Below, piece by piece: positions 1-8,600 of a stretch of 64,000 nucleotides of DNA. Position 1 is the stretch's first letter; each line of letters starts with the position of its first letter. Made by a program: the position numbers and the translations under genes. The stretch is from NCBI RefSeq assembly GCF_026547205.1, contig NZ_CP106877.1, forward strand, positions 992,771 through 1,056,770. Reading direction: 5' to 3'. The stretch is from Fervidibacillus halotolerans. Lineage in GTDB: Bacteria; Bacillota; Bacilli; Bacillales; Caldibacillaceae. The notes under the pieces were generated by a model. It searched no databases. It saw only the letters and a list, made by a program, of their open reading frames with translations, and had not been told where the DNA came from.

Positions 1-401
1 TGGGAGGTGCATCCGGCCCCCTTTATGGAACAGCGTTTTTACGGCTTTCTACAGCATTAAAGGCAGAAAGTGAAGCAAATCGAGAAAAATTTGTAGAAGG
101 GTTAAAAGCTGCTTTAGATGGCATCAAAGCGAGGGGAAAGGCCCATCGTGGGGACAAAACGATGGTCGATGTATGGGAGCCGGTTGTGGATTATGTACAA
201 AGCCAATCTACCATTCATCTTTCCCAATTGAACGAATTAGCAAAGGAAAAAATGGAGGAAACAAAGGATTTGGAAGCTAAAATGGGAAGGGCATCCTATT
301 TAGGAAAACGTTCGATCGGAACGATTGACCCGGGTGCAGCTTCTTCCTATCTATTATTTGCTTCCTTAGCTGATTGTTTTCAAAAAGGAGAGATGGATTA
401 A
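1..401 (+). CDS. dhaL: Dihydroxyacetone kinase subunit DhaL (3' part)
   Basis: This is the C-terminal part of DhaL, the ADP-binding subunit of PTS-dependent dihydroxyacetone kinase, which phosphorylates dihydroxyacetone in the cytoplasm using phosphate relayed by DhaM. The frame is open from base 3 and shows the family motif GGASGPLYGT, followed by HRGDKTMVDVWEP and a late SYLGKRSIGTIDPGAAS segment, all typical of DhaL. The start codon and the partner dhaK must lie left of the window. The TAA stop overlaps the dhaM ATG by one base (TAATG), which implies translational coupling. The adjoining glycerol genes fit a shared role in triose metabolism. Confidence 0.93.
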   Translation, partial: GGASGPLYGTAFLRLSTALKAESEANREKFVEGLKAALDGIKARGKAHRGDKTMVDVWEPVVDYVQSQSTIHLSQLNELAKEKMEETKDLEAKMGRASYLGKRSIGTIDPGAASSYLLFASLADCFQKGEMD

Positions 402-793
402 TGGATAAAGTCGGCATCGTTTTAGTCTCCCACAGTTACGATATTGTAAAAGGGCTGAAAACATTATTGAATCAAGTCCAACCTGATGTTCAGATCGCCA
501 TCGCCGGTGGAGATAACGGTGGCATTGGAACGAGTGCACCTGCCATAATGGAGGCGATTGAATCCGTTTATTCCGAAAAGGGGGTAGTCGTTCTATTCGA
601 TTTAGGCAGTGCCCTTTTAAATACAGAAATGGCGTTCGAAATGTTAGGTGAGGATCGACGAATTCAAATCGCAGATGCACCCTTAGTGGAAGGAGCCTAT
701 GCGGGTGTAGTGGAAGCAGGTTTCGGAAATTCGATCGAAGAAGTTGTGGAAGCATGTGAAAACGCCCGACATGTGAAAAAAATAAACCGTTAA
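401..793 (+). CDS. dhaM: PTS-dependent dihydroxyacetone kinase phosphotransferase DhaM
   Basis: A 130-residue EIIA-mannose-type domain that accepts phosphate from HPr and passes it to DhaL-bound ADP. The N-terminus VGIVLVSHS carries the expected phospho-histidine, and GGDNGGIGTS and VVLFDLGSALLNTEMA are family-typical. It is the short single-domain form usual in Firmicutes, without the HPr and EI-like extensions of E. coli DhaM. The ATG at 401 is chosen because AAGGAGA lies just upstream and it overlaps the dhaL stop; in-frame codons further upstream lie inside dhaL. It is the last gene of the dha operon. Confidence 0.93.
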   Translation: MDKVGIVLVSHSYDIVKGLKTLLNQVQPDVQIAIAGGDNGGIGTSAPAIMEAIESVYSEKGVVVLFDLGSALLNTEMAFEMLGEDRRIQIADAPLVEGAYAGVVEAGFGNSIEEVVEACENARHVKKINR

Positions 794-835
794 TATCGGT
801 TTATTGAGAATCCCGTGTAAAAAGGGATCTTAACA

Positions 836-850
836 CCTATGTTAATGAAA
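836..850 (+). repeat. 15-bp sequence shared with the flank of an intergenic repeat
   Basis: CCTATGTTAATGAAA occurs here and again at 59557-59571, directly before the palindromic intergenic repeat at 59572. Here it is preceded by TTAAC, so TTAAC-N6-GTTAA is a small inverted repeat, and it is followed by degraded sequence. It may be the remnant edge of another copy of that element. Confidence 0.4.
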
Positions 851-973
851 TGGACCTTCGGGAATCCAGCGAATGGGGTGAACGAGCGTTATTATTAAAA
901 AAGTGGGGGATGGGAAGATAAAAATGATGTTGATTTATCATTTATTCACATTGGACAAAGTGGGTGTCTAAAG

Positions 974-1546
974 ATGAAACAAATCGTCATACCTGCGATA
1001 TCGACTTACAAACGTTTTGAAAAGTTTTTAGCAAGCGACTTTGAATTAGGGGTTTTTCTCGAAGTCCATATTTCACAACTGAAAAATATTACAAGGCTGG
1101 CAGAACGTTATCGGAAAAAATTAATTTTTCATGTGGATTTAATTGAAGGATTAAAAAATGATGAGCGTGGGACAGAATTTCTTTGTCAAGAATACAAACC
1201 GTACGGTCTCATTTCTACAAAAGCTAGTGTGATTCAAAAGGCAAAACAAAAAGGGGTTCTTTCCATTCAACGGGTATTTTTATTAGATTCTCAAGCCCTA
1301 GAGCAAAGCTATAAATTAATCGAATTCTCCAAACCCGATTATATTGAAGTGCTTCCAGGTGTCATGCCATGGATGATTGAAGAAATTAAAGAACAGACGA
1401 AAACCCCGATTCTTGCAGGGGGATTGATCCGAAAGTCGAGGGAAGTCAAACAGGCGATATCTGCAGGTGCAACCGCCGTTACGACATCCAATACAAAACT
1501 TTGGGATATTTTCGAAAAGGAAAAAAATTTGTTTAAAACAGGTTGA
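974..1546 (+). CDS. glpP: Glycerol uptake operon antiterminator GlpP
   Basis: A 190-residue TIM-barrel-like RNA-binding regulator. In Bacillus, GlpP bound to glycerol-3-phosphate prevents termination in the leaders of glpFK and glpD. Family-typical stretches are FHVDLIEGLKNDERGTEFL, YGLISTKASVIQKAK, DYIEVLPGVMPW and PILAGGLIRKSREV. Its position directly before glpF, glpK and glpD supports the call. The ATG at 974 has only a weak GTGGGTG-like ribosome binding site. The TGA stop lies inside the -35 hexamer of the next promoter, so glpP and glpF are separate transcription units with an overlapping signal. Confidence 0.95.
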   Translation: MKQIVIPAISTYKRFEKFLASDFELGVFLEVHISQLKNITRLAERYRKKLIFHVDLIEGLKNDERGTEFLCQEYKPYGLISTKASVIQKAKQKGVLSIQRVFLLDSQALEQSYKLIEFSKPDYIEVLPGVMPWMIEEIKEQTKTPILAGGLIRKSREVKQAISAGATAVTTSNTKLWDIFEKEKNLFKTG

Positions 1547-1571
1547 CAGGGCTTTCATAAATTGCTATATT
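1543..1571 (+). promoter_or_regulatory. Sigma-A promoter of glpFK
   Basis: TTGACA (1543-1548), a 17-bp spacer and TATATT (1566-1571) form a near-consensus promoter. The -35 overlaps the glpP stop codon. TGACAGGGCTTTCA at 1544-1557 matches 12 of 14 positions of the cre consensus, so CcpA repression is possible but not secure. Confidence 0.8.
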
Positions 1572-1603
1572 AAACTCAAGTTAATAATCGTGAGGAGATA
1601 CGG

Positions 1604-1664
1604 AGACACATGGATAGCCCGAGATTTGTTCTCATGGGTTAATCTATGTGTCTTCTTTTCTTTT
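1604..1664 (+). terminator. Leader terminator, probable GlpP target, before glpF
   Basis: AGACACATGGAT pairs with AATCTATGTGTCT (12 pairs including one G-U) and an inner CCC/GGG extends the stem; TCTTTTCTTTT follows. It lies between the promoter at 1543 and glpF, exactly where the GlpP-dependent antitermination site is found in B. subtilis glpFK. That GlpP acts here is inferred from family knowledge and position. Confidence 0.82.
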
Positions 1665-1723
1665 AAAAAAATCCTCATCATTATTAGCCAAAAAAAGGTA
1701 AAATATAGGAAAGGGGAATGGAT

Positions 1724-2542
1724 ATGTCAGCATTTTTGGGAGAAATTATTGGAACGGCAGTGTTGATCATGTTCGGTGGTGGTGTAGTCGCGGGTGTGTC
1801 ACTGTACAAAACAAAATCGAACGGTGGAGGTTGGGTCGTCGTTACATTGGCTTGGGGACTCGCTGTTACGATGGGAGTTTACGCGTCAGGACAATATAGC
1901 GGTGGCCATATTAATCCAGCAGTTACGTTCGCCTTTGCAATGACCGGTGATTTTCCTTGGAGTGAAGTACCAATGTATATTTTAGGTCAAATGATTGGCG
2001 CAATTATTGGGGCCACAATCGTATTTTTGCATTATTTACCCCATTTCAAAGCGACGAAGGATCAAGCGACAAAACTCGGTGTTTTTTCCACTGCTCCAGC
2101 AATTAAACATACACCTTCGAATCTTTTATCAGAATTAATTGGAACTTTTATCTTAATTTTCGGATTGATGTTTATCGGTACAAATGAATTTTCGGATGGA
2201 TTGAATCCAATTGTCGTTGGGTTATTGATTGTTGTAATCGGTATGGCTTTTGGTGGAACGACTGGATATGCGATTAACCCGGCACGGGATTTAGGTCCGC
2301 GTATTGCCCACTTTATTTTACCGATTCCTGGAAAAGGTAGTTCGGATTGGGGATATTCTTGGATTCCAGTTATTGGCCCCCTATTAGGTGGTGCTTTAGG
2401 TGGGTTAACATATAAAGCACTATTTTTAGGAGAAGTTACTGTATCTTTATGGATTACGTTAGCATTAACATTAATCGTGATTTTCTTCTCCTATTCGACG
2501 ATCACTCAAGTTGCTGAGGAAAAGGATTCCATTACTATGTAA
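1724..2542 (+). CDS. glpF: Glycerol uptake facilitator GlpF
   Basis: A 272-residue aquaglyceroporin for facilitated glycerol entry through the cytoplasmic membrane. Both aquaporin half-helix motifs are present: INPAVTF with N64-P65-A66 and INPARDLGPR with N185-P186-A187, within six hydrophobic helices. The ATG at 1724 is preferred over the one at 1718 because AAAGGGG then has a 7-nt spacing and the N-terminus MSAFLGEIIGT aligns with known Bacillus GlpF. It lies downstream of the GlpP leader and upstream of glpK, so glycerol is trapped by phosphorylation on entry. Confidence 0.96.
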   Translation: MSAFLGEIIGTAVLIMFGGGVVAGVSLYKTKSNGGGWVVVTLAWGLAVTMGVYASGQYSGGHINPAVTFAFAMTGDFPWSEVPMYILGQMIGAIIGATIVFLHYLPHFKATKDQATKLGVFSTAPAIKHTPSNLLSELIGTFILIFGLMFIGTNEFSDGLNPIVVGLLIVVIGMAFGGTTGYAINPARDLGPRIAHFILPIPGKGSSDWGYSWIPVIGPLLGGALGGLTYKALFLGEVTVSLWITLALTLIVIFFSYSTITQVAEEKDSITM

Positions 2543-2617
2543 TCGCTTACCTAGCATGATCCGGATTTTATAAAAAATTTACGTTTTCCTTTTCGTTTAC
2601 ACATACACGAAGGGTGA

Positions 2618-4135
<1,518 letters not shown>

Positions 4136-4202
4136 GTTGTATCTTGAAAAAATAGGCTAGCGTTAAATTGAATGAAAAAGTTAATAGATGATTAGAGAGA
4201 TG

Positions 4203-4271
4203 GGAGAAATCAAATGCACTTGATCGATTGAATACAATGGATGCGTTGATTTCTCCTTTTTTAATTTTTTT
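4203..4271 (+). terminator. Terminator between glpK and glpD, possible second GlpP target
   Basis: GGAGAAATCAA (4203-4213) pairs perfectly with TTGATTTCTCC (4246-4256), followed by a T-rich tract. It can end the glpFK transcript. Because B. subtilis glpD also has a GlpP-controlled leader terminator, it may instead, or additionally, be the glpD attenuator if a promoter lies just upstream; only a weak TTGAAA near 4145 was seen. Confidence 0.8.
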
Positions 4272-4384
4272 AAAAGTATCACTTTTTCAATCATTCACAT
4301 AATAAAAGAGAAACGATGATTTTCTGACAAACTTGGAATATTGATTACTTTTGAATATAAAAATGAAGAAATGGGGAATGGCTT

Positions 4385-6043
4385 ATGGAAAAAAAGTTTT
4401 CCTACTTTTCTAGAGAAAATACGATTGAAGAGATGAAAGTAAACCATTATGATTTAGCGGTGATCGGAGGAGGAATTACGGGAGCTGGAATCGCGTTGGA
4501 TGCAGTCTTGCGAGGGATGAAAGTTGCTTTAGTTGAAATGCAAGATTTTGCTTCAGGAACATCGAGCCGTTCGACGAAGCTCGTACACGGGGGCCTGCGT
4601 TATTTAAAACAAATGCAAGTTGGTCTTGTCTCAGAAGTTGGAAAAGAGCGGGCGATCGTATATGAAAATGGTCCCCACGTTACGACACCGGAATGGATGC
4701 TTTTACCGATTTATAACGATGGTACCTTTGGTAAAATGTCTACTTCCTTAGGATTACGTGTCTATGATTATTTAGCTAGGGTAAAACGTTCGGAACGGAG
4801 AAAAATGTTAACTAGGGAAGAGGTCATTGAAAAAGAACCGCTGTTGAAAAAAGATGGACTGCTCGGTGGAGGTTATTATGTTGAATATCGGACAGATGAT
4901 GCAAGATTAACGATTGAAGTATTGAAAAAAGCCTTTGAAAAAGGTGCAGATCTCATCAATTATGTAAAAGTAGAGGAACTTACGTACGAAAACAATCAAG
5001 TTCAAGGTATCCTATGTAAAGATCGTTTAACAAACGACACGTTTCATATTCAGGCGAAGATCGTCGTCAATGCAGCCGGTCCATGGGTTGATTCCATTCG
5101 GGAATTGGATCAGTCGAAAAAAAACAAACGGCTTCAGTTGACAAAAGGTGTGCATATCGTTTTTGATCAATCCAAGTTCCCCCTCAAACAGGCCGTATAC
5201 TTCGATACCCCAGACGGACGGATGATTTTTGCCATTCCTAGGGATGGAAAAACATATGTTGGTACGACGGATACATTTTATGAAGGCGATCCGGCATTAA
5301 CACGAGTAGAGTTAGCGGACAAACAGTATTTAATCCGTGCAATACAATTTATGTTCCCTCATTTGGCAATCGGTCTGGAAGATATTGAATCGAGCTGGGC
5401 GGGGGTCAGACCTTTGATATATGAAGAAGGAAAGGATCCTTCTGAAATATCGAGGAAGGATGAAATTTGGGAATCGGAAAGTGGTTTGATATCGATCGCA
5501 GGTGGAAAGTTGACCGGATATAGAAAGATGGCGGAAAATGTCGTAAATCTCGTTGCGAAAAAACATGAACAGCTAGGTACGACATTCGGCCCTTGTATAA
5601 CGAAACAAACGCCGATTTCCGGGGGAGATATCGGTGGATCAAATCATTTCTCTTCCTTTATTTCTGAAATGGGAAAAGAAGGTCAAAATTACGGGTTTTC
5701 GAAGGAGGAAGGGGAATATTTAGGAAAAATTTACGGATCCAATGCCCCCGTTGTTTTTCAATATGGAATGCTTTATCAATCGGAAGAAACGGATCTTAGC
5801 CCCGTTGTATATGCTCGACTGATGTATGCGATGGAACATGAAATGATTGTCCATCCGTCGGACTTTTTTATTCGACGGACAGGAGCTTTATACTTTCAAA
5901 TCGATTGGGTGCGAAAATGGAAAGATCAAGTTATACAGTTCATGGCTAAACAGTTTCATTGGACCGATGAACAAACGGAACGATATAAAAAGGAATTCGA
6001 AGAGGAATTAACCTATGCCGTTCGGGCTATTGATGAGAACTAG
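4385..6043 (+). CDS. glpD: Aerobic glycerol-3-phosphate dehydrogenase GlpD
   Basis: A 552-residue FAD enzyme at the inner face of the membrane that oxidises glycerol-3-phosphate to dihydroxyacetone phosphate and passes electrons to quinone. The N-terminal FAD site is LAVIGGGITGAGIALDA, followed by FASGTSSRSTKLVHGGLRYL, which is diagnostic for the family; VNAAGPWVD and SIAGGKLTGYR are also present. TGGGGAATGG precedes the ATG. A possible promoter TTGGAA-17-TATAAA (4333-4361) lies downstream of the hairpin at 4203; if it is the real one, the gene would escape attenuation there. Confidence 0.96.
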   Translation: MEKKFSYFSRENTIEEMKVNHYDLAVIGGGITGAGIALDAVLRGMKVALVEMQDFASGTSSRSTKLVHGGLRYLKQMQVGLVSEVGKERAIVYENGPHVTTPEWMLLPIYNDGTFGKMSTSLGLRVYDYLARVKRSERRKMLTREEVIEKEPLLKKDGLLGGGYYVEYRTDDARLTIEVLKKAFEKGADLINYVKVEELTYENNQVQGILCKDRLTNDTFHIQAKIVVNAAGPWVDSIRELDQSKKNKRLQLTKGVHIVFDQSKFPLKQAVYFDTPDGRMIFAIPRDGKTYVGTTDTFYEGDPALTRVELADKQYLIRAIQFMFPHLAIGLEDIESSWAGVRPLIYEEGKDPSEISRKDEIWESESGLISIAGGKLTGYRKMAENVVNLVAKKHEQLGTTFGPCITKQTPISGGDIGGSNHFSSFISEMGKEGQNYGFSKEEGEYLGKIYGSNAPVVFQYGMLYQSEETDLSPVVYARLMYAMEHEMIVHPSDFFIRRTGALYFQIDWVRKWKDQVIQFMAKQFHWTDEQTERYKKEFEEELTYAVRAIDEN

Positions 6044-6052
6044 GAAAATAAG

Positions 6053-6093
6053 CACCGTTTCCGAAACTTCTTTCATTTCGGGACGGTGTTTTT
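6053..6093 (+). terminator. Rho-independent terminator after glpD
   Basis: CACCGT pairs with ACGGTG and the inner CCGAAA pairs with TTTCGG across a small internal loop, followed by TTTTT. It closes the glycerol regulon. Confidence 0.85.
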
Positions 6094-6250
6094 GGTGGTC
6101 GGGATTAATTTTTGAAATGCTTTTCGTTCAACAATAGAATGGAAGGGGATCGAAAATTTACGAAAAGTTTTGAATGAATTATAATAAAAATATGTTATAT
6201 TTAGTAAATTTTAACAAACACGCTTTTTTAAATAGAAGGAAGGGTTCATC

Positions 6251-7348
6251 ATGAAGGAAGTACTTTTTGGAATCGTAGTGATCGGTATTTTATCCGGCTT
6301 CCTTTTATTTCGCCGTAAGACGATTCCTAATCGAAAAGATGATGAAGGATTTGAAACGATTTCAGTTATTATTCCCGCCCGAAATGAAGAAAAAAATCTT
6401 CCCTTTTTACTACAATCGTTACAAAATCAGACGATAAAGCCCCTTGAGATTATCGTCGTTGATGACCATTCGGAAGATCGTACGAAAGAGATTGCACGGG
6501 AATTTAATGTCACATGTATTTCTGTCACCGATCCCCCTAAGGGCTGGACGGGAAAAACATGGGCCGTTTGGAACGGATATTTGCACTCAAATGGCGAAAT
6601 TCTCGCTTTTTTCGATGCAGATATCCGATTGGAACCGGATGCTTTACGTGTGTTAATCTCAGCCCGTAAACATTTCGGAAGTGTCCTAAGTGTTATACCG
6701 TATCATACGACAGAAAAGTTTTATGAAAAATTGGCGATGATAGTAAATCTTTTAAGCGTTTTCACATTTACATCACCATTTGAAACAAACAGTACAAGGA
6801 AAGGACTTTACGGATCTTGTATTATTACGACTAGAAAGGATTATGAGAAAATCGGTGGTCATAAAAGTATTCAATCGGAAATTTTAGATGATTTATCCTT
6901 AGGAGCAAAGTTTCAGCAAGCAAACATCCCGGTTACAAATTTTATTGGCAAACCCTTTGTGTCCTTTCGAATGTATCCAAACGGGTTGAAAAGTGAGATC
7001 GAAGGTTTTGCCAAATCAGCGGCTATCGGTGCTACAATGTTTACGAAAAAAACATTGTTTTTTATCATTCTTTGGTTAATTGGCTTATTCACATCGGAAT
7101 TATTTTTATTGTTTTATCAAACAACTTATTTTTATCCATTATTAATTGGTTATTTATTATATATGATTCAAATATATCTTTTTAACCGTTATATTGGTCA
7201 GTTTGGTATCATTCAACCGCTCATCCATTCCTTATCAGCGTTATTTTTCCTAATCGTCATCTTTTATTCTTTTTACCAATCCAAATTTCGTAAATCTGTG
7301 TTATGGAAAGGCCGGTATGTTTCCGTGGGGAGGGGAGGAATGAGATGA
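6251..7348 (+). CDS. Membrane-anchored GT2 glycosyltransferase (CrtQ-like)
   Basis: A 365-residue family 2 glycosyltransferase. One N-terminal TM helix (about residues 2-21) precedes a GT-A domain with SVIIPARNEEKNLPFLLQSL, IVVDDHSEDRT, PPKGWTGKTWA and the DxD site FFDADIRLEP; ILDDLSLGAKF supplies the later acidic motif. Three or four TM helices follow near the C-terminus. The PPKGW-GK-WA stretch is typical of transferases annotated as CrtQ in carotenoid clusters, but no carotenoid desaturase is nearby, so the acceptor is unknown. AAGGAAGGG precedes the ATG. It overlaps the next gene by 4 bp (ATGA), so the two products probably work together. Confidence 0.85.
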   Translation: MKEVLFGIVVIGILSGFLLFRRKTIPNRKDDEGFETISVIIPARNEEKNLPFLLQSLQNQTIKPLEIIVVDDHSEDRTKEIAREFNVTCISVTDPPKGWTGKTWAVWNGYLHSNGEILAFFDADIRLEPDALRVLISARKHFGSVLSVIPYHTTEKFYEKLAMIVNLLSVFTFTSPFETNSTRKGLYGSCIITTRKDYEKIGGHKSIQSEILDDLSLGAKFQQANIPVTNFIGKPFVSFRMYPNGLKSEIEGFAKSAAIGATMFTKKTLFFIILWLIGLFTSELFLLFYQTTYFYPLLIGYLLYMIQIYLFNRYIGQFGIIQPLIHSLSALFFLIVIFYSFYQSKFRKSVLWKGRYVSVGRGGMR

Positions 7349-7974
7349 TTTTCCTTTTAACACTTATTAGTTTTTTCAGTGGATCGTTAATGTTTTCCTA
7401 TTGGCTCGGCCTGTTGAAAAAGAAAAATATTAAATCGGTCGGTGATGGTAACCCGGGTGCAGCCAACCTTTGGAAAGCTGCAGGATATAAATTTGGGATT
7501 TTCGGAGTCCTCCTTGATTTTTTAAAAGGGTATATTCCTATAAAACTCATACTAAAAAATGAACTTGTATCAGATGTTCAATGGCTTCCAATTGCACTTG
7601 CTCCATTATTGGGCCATGCCTTTTCACCCTTTTTAAAATTTCACGGTGGAAAGGCATTGGCGGTATCCTTTGGAATGTGGAGTGCTTTAACATCTTTCCA
7701 CGTTTCCTTTGCATATGCGGTCATTTTGGCCATCATGTTTTCCACTCTTCATGTCATCAAAAAAGGGAAACCGATATCGAGTGAAGAGGATGGCTTCCAG
7801 GCAACTTTAGGTATGTTTTTATTGTCCTTTTATTTGCATTATCGGGATTTTCCAATGTATATTTTGGCGATTTGGTTAGGCAATTTTTTACTCTTTTTAT
7901 ATAAAAATCGAACTGGGAATATGCAAGTAATTAAAAATTGGGTTAATAAACGTAACCGGGAGCTTCATGTATAA
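7345..7974 (+). CDS. Divergent PlsY-family acyltransferase-like membrane protein
   Basis: A 209-residue polytopic membrane protein of the PlsY fold. It keeps recognisable versions of the motifs (GSLMFSYWLG, GDGNPGAANLWKAAG, LLDFLKGYIP, LGHAFSPFLKFHGGKALA) but departs from the canonical enzyme: GNPGAANL replaces GSGNLGGTN. The canonical PlsY of this genome is at 58917, so this is a specialised paralogue, perhaps acylating a glycosylated lipid made by the overlapping glycosyltransferase. The start at 7345 is chosen because GGGGAGGAA is well placed and the ATGA overlap is a coupling signature. Function is inferred, not known. Confidence 0.8.
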   Translation: MIFLLTLISFFSGSLMFSYWLGLLKKKNIKSVGDGNPGAANLWKAAGYKFGIFGVLLDFLKGYIPIKLILKNELVSDVQWLPIALAPLLGHAFSPFLKFHGGKALAVSFGMWSALTSFHVSFAYAVILAIMFSTLHVIKKGKPISSEEDGFQATLGMFLLSFYLHYRDFPMYILAIWLGNFLLFLYKNRTGNMQVIKNWVNKRNRELHV

Positions 7975-7985
7975 AGGAGGCTAAC

Positions 7986-8474
7986 CTATTCCAAATTCGT
8001 TAAATAGGCACTGAGCATCCAATGTTGTTTTTCAAAAAATTCGATGGAATTACCGGTTAAACCACCAGTATAGGCACTGTCGACTTTTTCATTAATGGCT
8101 CGTAGTTGACGGATTAACGTTTGCAAGTCCTTGATGACAATGTTTGCCACTGTCGGCCCATTATAATCCATCGTCGAGGGAAGTTCGGTGATGGTCGCTA
8201 GTCGCAAAGCTTCTGAAAGGGATCCAACTGGGTAAAAACCAATCATTTTAATCCGTTCGGCAATCCGATCAATTTCATCACCAACATAATGGTATAATTC
8301 GTCTGTTTTTTCATGAATCGCAAAAAAGCTCATCCCAACTACGTTCCAGTGAAGATTATGAAGTTTAATGAACATCACTTGTAAATTAGCTAAATACCGA
8401 TTCAACTCACGTGCAGCTTGTTCGGCTTCAACCGGGTTTAACCCGAGATTTTCCGGATTCACTTTATAATTCAA
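7986..8474 (-). CDS. dps: Dps-family DNA-binding/ferritin-like protein
   Basis: A 162-residue Dps/MrgA-type miniferritin that oxidises and stores iron and protects DNA under oxidative stress. The ferroxidase signatures are LHNLHWNVVGMSFFAIHEKTDELY and DEIDRIAERI, where the H, D and E ligands come from adjacent subunits of the dodecamer. A TTG at 8474 is favoured because AAGGAG is 8 nt upstream; ATG or TTG codons 6-9 codons earlier remain in frame but have no ribosome binding site. It is convergent with the PlsY-like gene. No PerR-type palindrome was seen; an unassigned inverted repeat lies at 8514-8535. Confidence 0.92.
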   Translation of the reverse strand: MNYKVNPENLGLNPVEAEQAARELNRYLANLQVMFIKLHNLHWNVVGMSFFAIHEKTDELYHYVGDEIDRIAERIKMIGFYPVGSLSEALRLATITELPSTMDYNGPTVANIVIKDLQTLIRQLRAINEKVDSAYTGGLTGNSIEFFEKQHWMLSAYLTNLE

Positions 8475-8513
8475 CGTACTCACTCCTTCTTTGATCATCA
8501 ATATCTACTGGGC

Positions 8514-8535
8514 TTCATCATTAACGTATGATGAA
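8514..8535. promoter_or_regulatory. Perfect inverted repeat upstream of dps
   Basis: TTCATCAT-N6-ATGATGAA lies 40-61 bp upstream of the dps start and downstream of the putP terminator. The arms are perfect and there is no T-run facing dps, so it is more likely an operator in the dps promoter region than a terminator. The regulator is unknown. Confidence 0.45.
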
Positions 8536-8538
8536 AAT

Positions 8539-8569
8539 AAAAAAACGTCCGCCCAAAAAAGGTGGCGGA
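8539..8569 (-). terminator. Terminator of the PutP-type gene
   Basis: Read on the minus strand, TCCGCC pairs with GGCGGA around a T-rich loop and a run of seven T follows. It separates the symporter transcript from dps. Confidence 0.8.
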
Positions 8570-8600
8570 GGAAGGAAAAACATGAATTTGTTCCTTTCGT

